Assembly: GCA_015486015.1 (NCBI GenBank)
Contig: WFSL01000027.1
Location: forward strand, 1 to 64,000
Reading direction: 5' to 3'
Length of the DNA stretch: 64,000 nt
Source of the DNA: Aquificota bacterium
Lineage (GTDB): Bacteria > Thermosulfidibacterota > Thermosulfidibacteria > Thermosulfidibacterales > B14-G1
In this document: positions 47,972-57,557 of the stretch, one piece after another
Position numbering within the stretch: the first letter of the stretch is position 1
Layout: each line of letters starts with the position of its first letter
Program-made: the position numbers and the translations under genes
Notes under the pieces: generated by a model
Database searches by the model: none
What the model saw: only the letters and a program-made list of their open reading frames with translations
Told to the model about the DNA's origin: nothing

Positions 47972-49858
47972 ATGAAAAAGTTTTATGTGACCACACCCAT
48001 ATACTATGTGAACGATGTACCCCATATTGGCCATGCATACACTACTGTGGCGGCTGATGTAATGGCGCGCTATAAGAGGCTTTGTGGCTTTAGAACCTTC
48101 TTCCTCACGGGTACCGATGAGCATGGTCAGAAGGTGGAGAAGGCTGCCCGCTCCCAGGGCATGGGTCCTGGGGAGTTGGCAGACCGCGTGGTAGTTCGGT
48201 TTCAGGGGTTGTGGAAGAGTCTCAATATCTCCAACGATCACTTTGTGAGGACTACGGACGTGTATCACCAAAAGGCTGTCCAGGAGCTTTTCAAGATCAT
48301 CAAGGAGAAAGGGGATATTTACCTGGGGGAGTATGAGGGGTGGTACTGTACACCATGCGAGACGTTCTGGAGCGAGGGCCAGCAGTTGGAGGGTAACCTT
48401 TGCCCAGACTGTGGCAGGCCTACAGAACGCCTAAAAGAGCCCAGCTATTTCTTCAGGCTCTCCAAGTATCAGGATGCCCTTCTCAGGTTTTACGAAGAGC
48501 ACCCCCACTTTGTCATGCCGGAGGTCAGGATGAATGAGATCGTCTCTTTTGTGAAGATGGGCCTCAAGGATATCAGCATAAGCCGCACTACCTTCAAGTG
48601 GGGGATCCCTGTGCCTGAGGATCCAGAGCATGTGATCTATGTATGGTTTGACGCCCTATTCAACTATGTGTCTGCAGCAGGTTATGGTTGGGACAGGGAT
48701 AGATTTGGGACCTTTTGGCCTGCAGATCTCCACATCATAGGGAAGGACATCCTTCGGTTCCATGCCATATACTGGCCTGCCTTTTTGATGTCCGCAGGCC
48801 TGCCTCTCCCTAAGAGAGTGTTTGCCCATGGGTGGTGGACCATTGAGGGGCAGAAGATGTCTAAGTCTCTGAGAAATGTGGTGGATCCACACCGACTCAT
48901 AGAAGAGTATGGGGCTGATGCCCTTAGATACTTCCTGATGAGGGAGGTCCCCTTTGGTCAAGACGGTGATTTTTCTCACAAGGCCATGGCCCACAGGGTC
49001 AATTCCGATTTGGCCAATGATTTAGGTAACCTCCTTTACAGGAGCCTTACCATGACCCTGAAATACTTCAAGGGGGAGGTACCCAGTCCTGGGGGGGACA
49101 TGAGGGAACTCCAGGGTTTGGCCTCTTCTGTGGTGAGAGATATGGAGGCTTTGATGGATCAGCAGGCCTTCAGTCGGGCATTGGAAAGGTTATGGGACCT
49201 GGTGAAAGGGGTAAACAGGTATATTGATACCAAGGCCCCTTGGGCCCTGGCCAAGGAGAAGCGCCATGAGGAGCTGGCCACAGTCATATACAGCATCCTT
49301 GAGGGGTGTCGGATCATTGCCCTCTTGGTGAGCCCCTTCATGCCTTCCAAGGCCCAGGAGATGTGGGATCAGTTGGGGGTGGGTAAAGATGTGGCCATGG
49401 CCTCTATAAATGATGCTACCTGGGGAGGGCTCAAGCCGGGCACCAAGGTGAGGAAGGGCAGACCTCTTTTCCCTCGTCTTGATGAAAAGGCTATTGTGGC
49501 AAAGATTCAAAGAGAACTCTCTGAGCAGGTGGAGGAGGAAATCACCCTCCAGGAGTTTTCTAAGGTGAGGTTGGTGGTAGCCCAGATCCTTCATGCAGAG
49601 AGGGTCCCAGGCTCCAAAAGGCTTGTTAGACTCATGTTGGATACGGGAGAAGAGAAGCGTCAAGTGGTGGCGGGCATTGGTGAACACTATGACCCAGATG
49701 TCTTGATAGGCAAGAAGGTGCTCCTTGTGGCCAACCTGAAGCCTGCAAGGCTTATGGGGATGGAGTCCAAGGGAATGATACTTGCAGCGGTGTGGGAGAA
49801 GGGGATGGCTCTTCCCCTTTTCGTAGAAGATGTTCCTCCTGGGGCTGTGGTGAAATGA
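47972..49858 (+). CDS. metG: Methionyl-tRNA synthetase with C-terminal tRNA-binding domain
   Basis: 628 residues. HIGH motif in YVNDVPHIGHAYTTV, zinc knuckle CTPCETFWSEGQQ with CPDC, KMSKS-type GQKMSKSLRNVV at about 295, and a C-terminal OB-fold (about 525-628, FSKVRLVVAQILHAERVPGS) that binds tRNA. It charges tRNA-Met. Starts 3 bp after ricT and overlaps tatD by 4 bp. Confidence 0.97.
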   Translation: MKKFYVTTPIYYVNDVPHIGHAYTTVAADVMARYKRLCGFRTFFLTGTDEHGQKVEKAARSQGMGPGELADRVVVRFQGLWKSLNISNDHFVRTTDVYHQKAVQELFKIIKEKGDIYLGEYEGWYCTPCETFWSEGQQLEGNLCPDCGRPTERLKEPSYFFRLSKYQDALLRFYEEHPHFVMPEVRMNEIVSFVKMGLKDISISRTTFKWGIPVPEDPEHVIYVWFDALFNYVSAAGYGWDRDRFGTFWPADLHIIGKDILRFHAIYWPAFLMSAGLPLPKRVFAHGWWTIEGQKMSKSLRNVVDPHRLIEEYGADALRYFLMREVPFGQDGDFSHKAMAHRVNSDLANDLGNLLYRSLTMTLKYFKGEVPSPGGDMRELQGLASSVVRDMEALMDQQAFSRALERLWDLVKGVNRYIDTKAPWALAKEKRHEELATVIYSILEGCRIIALLVSPFMPSKAQEMWDQLGVGKDVAMASINDATWGGLKPGTKVRKGRPLFPRLDEKAIVAKIQRELSEQVEEEITLQEFSKVRLVVAQILHAERVPGSKRLVRLMLDTGEEKRQVVAGIGEHYDPDVLIGKKVLLVANLKPARLMGMESKGMILAAVWEKGMALPLFVEDVPPGAVVK

Positions 49859-50640
49859 GCCTTGTTGACGCCCACTGTCACCTTCATATGGATGATTACA
49901 AGGGCGATCGGGGGGAGGTGATTCAGAGGGCTAAGGAGGAGGGGGTCGTCCACATGGTTACCGTGGGGATAGATCTTTCCGATAGCAAAGGTGCCTTAGC
50001 CCTAACCCAGAAGGAGAAAGGTATTCTCTGTGCTGTTGGTGTTCATCCACATGCAGCTCGCAGGATGGGGAATGATGATCTCCGAGTGCTTGAAGAAATG
50101 GCAAGGCACCCTGCCGTGGTAGCTATTGGGGAGGTGGGGCTGGATTACTATCGGGACCTGTCGCCTCGGGAAACTCAAAGGGAGGTCTTAATTGGTCAGA
50201 TAGGGCTTGCTAAGTCTGTGGGCAAACCCTTGGTGATCCATTGCAGAGACGCTTACAGGGACCTTGTGAGGATCTTACGTGCGCAGGGGGCGCAAGAGGT
50301 TGGAGGGATGATCCACTGCTTCTCCGGGGGTTGGAATGCTGCCAGGGCGTTTCTCGATATGGGATTTTATCTCTCCTTTGCAGGACCCCTTACCTATCCC
50401 AAGAGTAGGGAACTCAGGGAGGTCTTCAAGAAGATACCGAACCACAGGATCTTGATGGAGACAGACGCCCCGTTTCTCTCGCCTCAGCCTGTGAGGGGCA
50501 GGAGGAACGAGCCTGCCTTTGTGGTTTATACTTACCAAGAGGGGGCACGTCTTAAGGGGCTGGAGCTGGAAGAGTGGTGCCTCGTGGTCGAGGAGAACTT
50601 TTACAAGGCCTTCAGGATATCTTCATGGGGCATTGTTTGA
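49855..50640 (+). CDS. tatD: TatD-family metal-dependent hydrolase
   Basis: 261 residues from ATG 49855 (ATGA overlap with metG). Metal ligands: LVDAHCHLHM, AVGVHPHAAR, AIGEVGLDYYRD, VIHCRDAY, MIHCFSGG and METDAPFLSPQ. The family includes 3'-5' DNases and other hydrolases; the metG-tatD pairing is widely conserved. Last gene of its operon. Confidence 0.92.
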   Translation: MSLVDAHCHLHMDDYKGDRGEVIQRAKEEGVVHMVTVGIDLSDSKGALALTQKEKGILCAVGVHPHAARRMGNDDLRVLEEMARHPAVVAIGEVGLDYYRDLSPRETQREVLIGQIGLAKSVGKPLVIHCRDAYRDLVRILRAQGAQEVGGMIHCFSGGWNAARAFLDMGFYLSFAGPLTYPKSRELREVFKKIPNHRILMETDAPFLSPQPVRGRRNEPAFVVYTYQEGARLKGLELEEWCLVVEENFYKAFRISSWGIV

Positions 50641-50728
50641 TGAAACTCTATAGAGTCAAATGATAGGGGGTCGTTACATAGCTCCCCATGGCAAGATCTC
50701 TCATGTGAGTCAATTTGTTTAATGGAGC

Positions 50729-50757
50729 TTGACAATTAATTAACCTTGTTCTATATT
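50729..50757 (+). promoter_or_regulatory. Predicted sigma-70 promoter of the IclR-type regulator
   Basis: -35 TTGACA (50729-50734), exact 17-bp spacer, -10 TATATT (50752-50757), 28 bp before the start codon. An AT-rich spacer (ATTAATTAACC) may hold an operator. Confidence 0.7.
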
Positions 50758-50785
50758 TTGGCTGATCATAAAAAAGGAGGGAGAC

Positions 50786-51565
50786 ATGCAGAGGCCAAGT
50801 AAGAGAGAGACACCTCTGGTTAGGGCAGTTGATCACGCACTACAGCTTCTTTCATGCTACTCGGAGAAAGAGGAGATGGGTGTAACAGAGTTAAGTAAGA
50901 AGCTTGGATTACATAAAAACAATGTATTTAGGATCCTTGCTACCTTAGAGTTTAGGGGGTACATTGAACAGAACGAAAAGACCGAGGGATATCGTTTGGG
51001 CTCCAAGATCTTTGAATTGGGGCTTTACTTTAAATACCAAATGGGTCTCATAAGGCATGCCAAACCCATCATGGGAGAGATCGTGAGGCGCCATAACGAG
51101 ACTACGTACCTTGGGGTTTTAAGGAATATTTATGCCATCTATATAGACAATGTGGAAACTACGCATACTGTGCGGGTGGTCTCCCGGGTGGGGAGTCAGA
51201 TACCTGCTTATGCCTCCGCTATCGGGAAGGTGCAGCTTGCCTATCTCCCCTCAGACGACTTGGAGCAGCTCTTGAGAGACAAAAAGCTGAAGCCCCTTAC
51301 CAGTAACACTATCACGGAGAGGGAACTCTTGCTGGAGGAATTGAATAAGGTGGCGCGTCAAGGATACGCCTTGGATAACGAGGAGTTTGAGCAGGATGTA
51401 AGGTGTGTGGCCGCCCCTATTCGGGATTACACCAGATGGGTGGTGGCTGGGCTTTCTATTTCAGGGCCGGCCTTCAGGATGACAGACGAGGTCCTACCGG
51501 AGCTGATAGAGAGTGTGAAGTGGGGGGCATTGCAGATCTCCAAGAGCTTGGGATATGTGCCCTGA
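50786..51565 (+). CDS. IclR-family transcriptional regulator
   Basis: 259 residues with an AAAAAAGGAGGGAGAC ribosome binding site. N-terminal winged HTH (RAVDHALQLLSCYS, TELSKKLGLHKNNVFRILATL, YIEQNEKTEGYRLGSKIFEL). C-terminal effector domain (about 85-255) with YASAIGKVQLAYL and RQGYALDNEEFEQDVRCVAAPI. IclR proteins regulate catabolism of small organic acids. The only neighbour in the same direction ends with it; pdxA converges 17 bp downstream. Target unknown. Confidence 0.92.
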   Translation: MQRPSKRETPLVRAVDHALQLLSCYSEKEEMGVTELSKKLGLHKNNVFRILATLEFRGYIEQNEKTEGYRLGSKIFELGLYFKYQMGLIRHAKPIMGEIVRRHNETTYLGVLRNIYAIYIDNVETTHTVRVVSRVGSQIPAYASAIGKVQLAYLPSDDLEQLLRDKKLKPLTSNTITERELLLEELNKVARQGYALDNEEFEQDVRCVAAPIRDYTRWVVAGLSISGPAFRMTDEVLPELIESVKWGALQISKSLGYVP

Positions 51566-51582
51566 TTTTTTATATTGGGGAC

Positions 51583-52593
51583 TTACCGAAGCTTAAGCCT
51601 CTTCGTTGCCAGTTTTAGGGCCAGTTTATACGCTGCATCTAAGCTTTCAGGATGGGCTATCCCTTTTCCTGCGATGTCGAAGGCGGTTCCATGATCCACG
51701 GATGTCCTCACAATGGGGAGCCCTAAGGTGAGGTTTACTCCCCTATCGAATGCTTCTAATTTAACGGGGATTAGTCCTTGGTCGTGGTACATCGCCACCA
51801 CGGCGTGGAATTCCCCTTGGGCGTGACGATGAAAGAGGGTGTCGGCAGGATAGGGCCCCCAAACGGGGTAGCCGATTTCCCTGAGGTCCTCTATGGCAGG
51901 GATAATGATCCTTTCTTCCTCATCACCAAAGGCCCCCTCTTCCCCTGCATGAGGGTTCAGGGCAGCTACGGCTACCTTGGGTTCTTCTATGCCGAACCAG
52001 TCTTTCAGACACCGGTATGTGAGGCGAGTGATTCGGAACACCTCCTGACGGGTTATAAGGCGAGGCACGTCCCTCAATGCCACATGGATGGTGATTAGGC
52101 TCACCCGGATGCTGTCGCCTATGAGCATCATGGCATAATCTTGGCATCCTGTGATCTCTGCTAGCAGCTCTGTATGCCCTGGATAGGGGTATCCTGCTGC
52201 ATGAATAGAGGCCTTGTGCAGAGGTGCAGTGACAACAGCGGCTATTTTCCCCTTTAATGCGAGGAGGGCCCCCTCCTTCACATACCTCACTACGGCCTCC
52301 CCGCATTTGATGGAGGAGCACCCAGGGGCAAAATGGGCAGACTCCAGGCTGGTGATGGAAAGAATGTAACCCCCTTCTTTTAATGGGGCTAAGTTTATTG
52401 GATCTCCTTCGACGGGGATTAGGGGGATGTGCATACCAAGGAGTGAGGAGTAAAAATCCATCACCCTTTTATCCCCTATGATCAAGGGGATGCTCTCCCT
52501 TTGCCATTCACTCTTGGAAAGGGCCTTCAGAATAATCTCTGGCCCGATGCCGGCCGGATCCCCCATGGTTACTCCAATGACTGGTCTTTCCAA
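51583..52593 (-). CDS. pdxA: PdxA: 4-hydroxythreonine-4-phosphate dehydrogenase
   Basis: 336 residues. It starts IGVTMGDPAGIGPEIILKAL; metal histidines come from PYPGHTELLAEITG, ALNPHAGEEGAFGDEE and AMYHDQGLIPVK; the end has FDIAGKGIAHPESLDAAYKLA. It oxidises 4-phosphohydroxy-L-threonine on the pyridoxal phosphate route. Overlaps the S4 gene by 25 bp. Being last in an operon that encodes a PLP enzyme is suggestive but may be coincidence. Confidence 0.95.
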   Translation of the reverse strand: MERPVIGVTMGDPAGIGPEIILKALSKSEWQRESIPLIIGDKRVMDFYSSLLGMHIPLIPVEGDPINLAPLKEGGYILSITSLESAHFAPGCSSIKCGEAVVRYVKEGALLALKGKIAAVVTAPLHKASIHAAGYPYPGHTELLAEITGCQDYAMMLIGDSIRVSLITIHVALRDVPRLITRQEVFRITRLTYRCLKDWFGIEEPKVAVAALNPHAGEEGAFGDEEERIIIPAIEDLREIGYPVWGPYPADTLFHRHAQGEFHAVVAMYHDQGLIPVKLEAFDRGVNLTLGLPIVRTSVDHGTAFDIAGKGIAHPESLDAAYKLALKLATKRLKLR

Positions 52594-52850
52594 TCCTTCC
52601 TCCTTTCTTCGAGCAGGGTATATAGGGTATGGGCTTCCCCCTTTTTCACATTACCCCCTGGAAGGGCTTCAACCCTTACCTTCAGATAGACAGTAGCCAG
52701 GTCTATCTCCAAGATGTCTCCGATCTTGAGTGGGTGTGATGGCTTGGCTTCCCTTCCATTTACCTTGACCGCCTTGAGGCGGCAGGCCTTGGTAGCCATG
52801 CTCCGTCTCCTTAGGATTCGAGAGATCTTGAGAAACCTGTCTAATCTCAA
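52569..52850 (-). CDS. S4-domain RNA-binding protein (Hsp15/HslR-like)
   Basis: 93 residues. It starts MRLDRFLKISRILRRRSMA and has VKVNGREAKPSHPLKIGDIL, a minimal S4 fold. Related small proteins bind ribosomal RNA or stalled 50S subunits (Hsp15, RqcP). The role here is not determined. It overlaps pdxA by 25 bp and follows trxB by 26 bp. Confidence 0.87.
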   Translation of the reverse strand: MRLDRFLKISRILRRRSMATKACRLKAVKVNGREAKPSHPLKIGDILEIDLATVYLKVRVEALPGGNVKKGEAHTLYTLLEERRKDWKDQSLE

Positions 52851-52876
52851 TGCATTAGCCTGATTCGAAAGGCCAT

Positions 52877-53818
52877 TCAGCTTAGGTCCCAGTGGAATGT
52901 CCTTTCGAGATACCGCTCTGCTGCATGGGCTGCTGTGGCCCCATCCCCCACTGCAGTGGAGACCTGGCGGAGGATCTTGCGGCGCACATCTCCTGCGGCA
53001 AAGATGCCTGGCACGCTGGTCTCCATGTTCTCTCCTGTGATCACAAATCCCTCTGCGTCCAAGTCTACCACGCCTTTGAGGAACGCACTATTTGGTCTCC
53101 ATCCTACAAATAGGAAGAGGCCTAATACCTTCAGTACTTGCTTTTCCCCTGACTCCAGGTTCCTGACCCTTATCCCTTCTAAAAGGCCTTCACCAATAAG
53201 CTCATCCACGGCGGAAGACCAAAGCACCTCTACCTTATCGCTTTGAAGTAGCCTCTCTTGCAAGATCCTGGCTGCCCTTAGCTTGTTCCTCCGGTGGATG
53301 AGGTACACCTTCTTTGCGAACTTGGTGAGATAAAGGGCTTCTTGAACGGCGGTGTCTCCACCGCCCACAACAGCTACATTTTGTCCTTTGTAAAATGGAG
53401 CATCGCAGGTGGCGCAGAATGAGATACCCCTACCAATGAACTCATCCTCGCGGGGCAGCCCCAGCCTCTTGGGTGATGCACCAGAGGCCACCACCACTGT
53501 CTTTGCCTCCAGCCAGTCGCTGTCCACATATACCACCTTAAATGCCCTGTCTTCTTCAAGGGCCCGGACCTCACCCTGCCTAATGGGCACATTTAGCTTG
53601 TCTACTTGGGCTTTGATCCTGCTCACCAATTCCATGCCCGTTATCCCTTCTGGGAAACCTGGGTAGTTCTCCACCAGATCAGTCATGGCGATCTGTCCCC
53701 CTGGGGCCACTCTCTCCACCAAGAGCACATTGAGCCTGGAGCGTGCAGCGTATAGTGCAGCGGTGAGGCCTGCAGGTCCTCCCCCTACGATAATGAGATC
53801 GTATGCCTCTTTCTTCAT
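52877..53818 (-). CDS. trxB: Thioredoxin reductase
   Basis: 313 residues. FAD site [20 protein letters not shown], redox-active CATCD (the following residue is Ala where most have Gly), NADPH-binding [17 protein letters not shown], and the C-terminal FAD contact [23 protein letters not shown]. It reduces thioredoxin with NADPH. 60 bp downstream of the GNAT gene, in the same direction. Confidence 0.93.
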   Translation of the reverse strand: MKKEAYDLIIVGGGPAGLTAALYAARSRLNVLLVERVAPGGQIAMTDLVENYPGFPEGITGMELVSRIKAQVDKLNVPIRQGEVRALEEDRAFKVVYVDSDWLEAKTVVVASGASPKRLGLPREDEFIGRGISFCATCDAPFYKGQNVAVVGGGDTAVQEALYLTKFAKKVYLIHRRNKLRAARILQERLLQSDKVEVLWSSAVDELIGEGLLEGIRVRNLESGEKQVLKVLGLFLFVGWRPNSAFLKGVVDLDAEGFVITGENMETSVPGIFAAGDVRRKILRQVSTAVGDGATAAHAAERYLERTFHWDLS

Positions 53819-53878
53819 CCTTCCCCTCCCATATGCCGAGATGCCTCTAAAGGAGGTTATCTCGATGGCCTTTACACC

Positions 53879-55027
53879 TCAAGGCATCTCATTCCGAGGA
53901 GAAGCTTTCAAGGTCATCTCATAGATCCGGTACCTCTTATACAGTCTTCCACCCAGCTTTTCTATGAAGGAGTTGATGGCATGGTTGTCCTCAAGGGTCC
54001 ATGATAATTCCCCTCCGTGATATCCCCTTTTTCTCCCTGCCTCTAAGGAGTGGAGAGATAGTAATAGCTCCAGCCCTTTGTTTCTAAAGGCCTTTCTTAC
54101 GCCCAGGGCGACGAGCCTCCCCTGGGTTATGTGCCTGGAGTAGAGGTAGAACTTGAATATCCCCAGTGGGAAGAGGCTGCCCTTCATCCTCTTGAAGACC
54201 TGGTTGTAGTCAGGGAGGCTGAGGGAGACCGCCACAGGTTCTCCGTCTGCCTTCTCTGCGATAAGGGCAAGATCCGGTACCACTAAGGGCTTGAGCCTCT
54301 TTGCCATGTGCACCACCTCTTCTCTCTTCAGTGGTACGAAACCCCAGTTAGCCTCCCATGCATCATTATACACGGTGATGAAGCGTTCGAGCTCCTCATT
54401 GAATCTGCGCACATTGGCCTTGCGTATCTTGAAGCCGTAGCGCTTCTGGAGCTTCTCTGCAAGGTTGAGGACCTGAGAAGGCACATCCCTCCAGATTTCA
54501 AACCAGTATGCATAGAGATCCTTGGCCTTGGTGAAGCCGTAGCGCTCGAGGAAGTCCTTATAGTATGGTGGATTGTAAGGCATCATGATCACAGGGTCCT
54601 CGTTAAACCCCTCGATAAGCAGGCCGCATTCGTGGTTTGTAGAGAAGGAGAGGGGACCCCGCATTACCTCTATCCCCCTTTCCCGAAGCCACTGCTCCCC
54701 AGCATTTAAAAGCTCCTTTGCCACTGCGTAATCCTTTACCGTTTCAAAGAAGCCAAAGGCCCCCATCTTTTCTCCATGGAACTCCTCATATGCATGGTCT
54801 ATGGTGATAGCGATTCTGCCCTGAGCACGGCCCTTGGCATCCCTAAGGAGGAAATACACGCCATCTGCATGTGAGAAAAAAGGGTTCTTCTCTGGCCTTA
54901 AAAACTGGAGATGGTCTACCACAATGGGGGCCACCCAGTGGTTGTCGTAGCGGTAGACCCTCCAAGGCATCCGGACGAATTCAATCAAGGCCCTCCGGTT
55001 AGCGGGATCAACCACCTCTACAGCCAT
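53879..55027 (-). CDS. YghO-like GNAT-fold protein (possible N-acyltransferase)
   Basis: 382 residues. The start is followed by MPWRVYRYDNHWVAPIV and PEKNPFFSHADGVYFLLRDAKGRA. The central part has MRGPLSFSTNHECGLLIEGF, and the C-terminal half the GNAT-like GVRKAFRNKGLELLLSLHSL and GGELSWTLEDNHAINSFIEKLG. The fold belongs to the N-acyltransferase superfamily; the substrate is unknown. Related proteins near serine palmitoyltransferase genes act as bacterial ceramide synthases, which fits the adjacent alpha-oxoamine synthase, but this is an inference. 66 bp after that gene. Confidence 0.75.
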   Translation of the reverse strand: MAVEVVDPANRRALIEFVRMPWRVYRYDNHWVAPIVVDHLQFLRPEKNPFFSHADGVYFLLRDAKGRAQGRIAITIDHAYEEFHGEKMGAFGFFETVKDYAVAKELLNAGEQWLRERGIEVMRGPLSFSTNHECGLLIEGFNEDPVIMMPYNPPYYKDFLERYGFTKAKDLYAYWFEIWRDVPSQVLNLAEKLQKRYGFKIRKANVRRFNEELERFITVYNDAWEANWGFVPLKREEVVHMAKRLKPLVVPDLALIAEKADGEPVAVSLSLPDYNQVFKRMKGSLFPLGIFKFYLYSRHITQGRLVALGVRKAFRNKGLELLLSLHSLEAGRKRGYHGGELSWTLEDNHAINSFIEKLGGRLYKRYRIYEMTLKASPRNEMP

Positions 55028-55093
55028 AACTCCTCCCTTTCCCTTTGATCTTCCTCAAGAAAACCATGCTCTGGGCAGTGATGCAAGGGCTGT

Positions 55094-56278
55094 TTAGATG
55101 AGGCCCAATTCTTTGCCTGCTTGGGCGAAAGCATCCAGGGCCAGTGAGAGGTCCTCCTCTGTATGGGTGGCCATTAAGGTGACCCGAAGGCGGCTTGTGC
55201 CAGGAGGTACGGTAGGAGGCCTTATGCCCGCCACAAACACCCCATGCTTCAAAAGCATCTCGCTCATCTGCATGGTCTTATCCTCAGGGCCAATGATCAC
55301 AGGTACTACAGCAGTGCCTTGGTTGGTGACATCAAAACCCATAGAGCTCAGTCCATCTACAAAGATTTTCACGTTGTGATGGAGCCTTTGGCGCCTCTCA
55401 GGCTCCTCTTGCATCAACCTTATGGCCTCTAATGCCACAGCCATATCTGCTGGGGGAAGGGCTGTGGTAAATATGAAGCTTCTGGCCTTGTTGATAAGAT
55501 ACTCCCTGAGGATTTTGCTCCCAGCTATGTAGGCACCAAAACCCCCCAGGGCCTTGCCCAAGGTGCCCATTTGTATTGGCACCCTTTTGGTGAGGCCAAA
55601 GTACTCTACGGTGCCTGCACCTCTCTCACCCAAGACGCCGGTAGCATGGGCCTCGTCCACCATGATCCAGGCCCCATACTTCTCGGCCAGCTCCACCATC
55701 TCCGGCAAAGGTGCAATATCACCATCCATACTAAAGACCCCATCCACCAAAATCATCCGCCGCCGTCCCTTCTCATTCCTTAAGAGGTTCTCCAGGGCGT
55801 TCATATCCTTATGAGGGAAAACCACTACCTTGGCACGTGAGAGGCGGCATCCATCTATGATGGATGCATGGTTGAGCTCGTCTGAGAAGGCCACGTCCCC
55901 AGGACCCAAAAGGCTGGAGATGATGCCCACATTGGCCATGTAACCGCAGTTGAATATCAGGGCAGTCTCAGTACCCTTAAATTTGGCTATGGCCTCCTCC
56001 AGTTTCTTGTGGAGGGTCATGGTACCTGATACCAAACGGGAAGCTGAAGCGCTGGTACCGTAACAATCTATAGCCTTCTTGGCCGCCTCTGTGAGTCTGG
56101 GGTGGTTCGCCAGGCCCAGATAGTTGTTGGAGCACATGAGCACCACCTCCCGACCGTCCAGGGTCACACGAGGGGATTGGGCCGTCTCTATATTCCGCAA
56201 AAAGCGGTAACGACCCGCCGATTTTATGGCTGTTAGCTCTTGGGAGAGGGAGGTGTCCAGCTCTTTCCTCAATCCCAT
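55094..56278 (-). CDS. Alpha-oxoamine synthase (BioF / KBL / serine palmitoyltransferase family)
   Basis: 394 residues. It starts LSQELTAIKSAGRYRFLRNI. PLP lysine K242 lies in MGTLGKALGGFGAYIAGSK, PLP-contacting D208 and H211 in IMVDEAHATGVLGERGAG, and H136 in SDELNHASIIDGCRLS. The C-terminal AGIRPPTVPPGTSRLRVTLM is BioF-like. Members condense an acyl-thioester with an amino acid: pimeloyl-ACP with alanine (BioF), acetyl-CoA with glycine (KBL), palmitoyl-CoA with serine (SPT). No biotin gene is present, and neighbours are an acid-ligase homologue (10-bp overlap) and a GNAT protein, which leaves the substrate open. Confidence 0.87.
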   Translation of the reverse strand: MGLRKELDTSLSQELTAIKSAGRYRFLRNIETAQSPRVTLDGREVVLMCSNNYLGLANHPRLTEAAKKAIDCYGTSASASRLVSGTMTLHKKLEEAIAKFKGTETALIFNCGYMANVGIISSLLGPGDVAFSDELNHASIIDGCRLSRAKVVVFPHKDMNALENLLRNEKGRRRMILVDGVFSMDGDIAPLPEMVELAEKYGAWIMVDEAHATGVLGERGAGTVEYFGLTKRVPIQMGTLGKALGGFGAYIAGSKILREYLINKARSFIFTTALPPADMAVALEAIRLMQEEPERRQRLHHNVKIFVDGLSSMGFDVTNQGTAVVPVIIGPEDKTMQMSEMLLKHGVFVAGIRPPTVPPGTSRLRVTLMATHTEEDLSLALDAFAQAGKELGLI

Positions 56279-57471
56279 TTCCGCTTATCCTCCAGAAGCT
56301 TTCCCTCCCCCAGTTGGCCAATCTCCAAGAGCTTCACAGCATCTACTTTCAGACGGAAGGTCTCTCCAGCCCGCTTCTGGAGGGCACCCAGATCTTCTGG
56401 GGATACACCTTCTCCCTCTACCAGGAGGGTGAGGGTATCCCGTACCCCCTCTCGATCTACCACCACCCGAAGGGCCTTCGCCCAAGGGAACTCTCTACCT
56501 AAGGCCTTTACCTGATGGCCATGAATGAAGAGGCCCCTTACCTTGACAGCGTTTCCCACCCGGCCCATGAAGCCTGCCAGTCTGGGAGAAGTCCACCGGC
56601 CACATGGGCAAGGATCCTCCAGGAACTTGGAGAGATCCCCTGTACCGAATCGGATGAGGGGATAGACAGGACTTAATAGGGTGACTACCACTTCACCCAC
56701 CTTACCCAGGGGCAAGGGTTCTCCCGTGACAGGATCGCAGATCTGGACCACTATGTCTTGGGCCAGATGGAGGCCATCCTTTTGGGAGCATTCAAAGCCA
56801 ATGGTGCCTACATCGGCAGTACCATAACACTGGTAAGTGTCTATGCCCCATTCCTCCTCAAACATGTTTCGGAGATGGTTCGGCAAGGGCTCGGCAGAGA
56901 CTAAGGCCTTTTTGATGGGAAATTTCCCGGGACCATGCCCTTTCTCCTGGGCCACCTCCAATAAGGCTGCCAGGAAGCTGGGGGTGCCTACAAAGCCTGT
57001 AATTCCCAGCCTAGTGATGATATTCACCTGGAGCTCCCTGTTCCCTACCCCCGTAGGTACTACCACGGCCCCCAATACCCTCAAGCCCTCATCATACATG
57101 AAGCCGGCAGGTGTAAGGTGGTAGGAAAAGGTGTTTACCACCAGATCTCCCGGGCCGAAGCCCGCTGCCTCTAAGGCCTGGGCCCTCCTCCAATAATCTG
57201 GCACCGCGCCCTGGGGATCGAAGATGGGTCCTGGTGACACAAAAATCCGAGCCAGGAAGGAAACATCTGCAGCCAAAAGTCCACCAAAAGGGGGGGTCTG
57301 AGTTTGGAGATCCCCCAGTTGGTCCTTCTTCAATACAGGGATCCGGGCTAACCCTTCCTCTCCATGGATATCCTCGAGGGCCAAGCCTGCCTCCTCCATG
57401 CGCCTTCTTAAGACAGGGCATCTCTTCCATGCCAGGGCCAATGTCTCCTTTATTCTGGTGTCTATGTCCAT
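56269..57471 (-). CDS. Phenylacetate-CoA ligase-like adenylate-forming enzyme with altered P-loop
   Basis: 400 residues. Adenylate-forming core motifs A5 (CYGTADVGTIGFE), A7 (LIRFGTGDLSKF) and A8-like (AVKVRGLFIHGHQVKAL) are present, and the end GEGKLLEDKRKWD resembles the A10 lysine region of PaaK. The P-loop, SSGTTGKP in PaaK, reads VSPGPIFDPQG (about 78-88) here. CPCG is a cysteine pair also found in PaaK relatives. It probably activates an aryl or aliphatic acid, but the altered loop makes that uncertain. It heads the ligase, oxoamine synthase, GNAT, trxB, S4, pdxA operon. Confidence 0.75.
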   Translation of the reverse strand: MDIDTRIKETLALAWKRCPVLRRRMEEAGLALEDIHGEEGLARIPVLKKDQLGDLQTQTPPFGGLLAADVSFLARIFVSPGPIFDPQGAVPDYWRRAQALEAAGFGPGDLVVNTFSYHLTPAGFMYDEGLRVLGAVVVPTGVGNRELQVNIITRLGITGFVGTPSFLAALLEVAQEKGHGPGKFPIKKALVSAEPLPNHLRNMFEEEWGIDTYQCYGTADVGTIGFECSQKDGLHLAQDIVVQICDPVTGEPLPLGKVGEVVVTLLSPVYPLIRFGTGDLSKFLEDPCPCGRWTSPRLAGFMGRVGNAVKVRGLFIHGHQVKALGREFPWAKALRVVVDREGVRDTLTLLVEGEGVSPEDLGALQKRAGETFRLKVDAVKLLEIGQLGEGKLLEDKRKWD

Positions 57472-57557
57472 AGCCTCACCCCATGGTTATTTTAAATTTT
57501 ATCCCTAAATCCTTGAGAGGCCAAGCCCATTTATGGTTTGGTTGTAAAAAAAAATTC

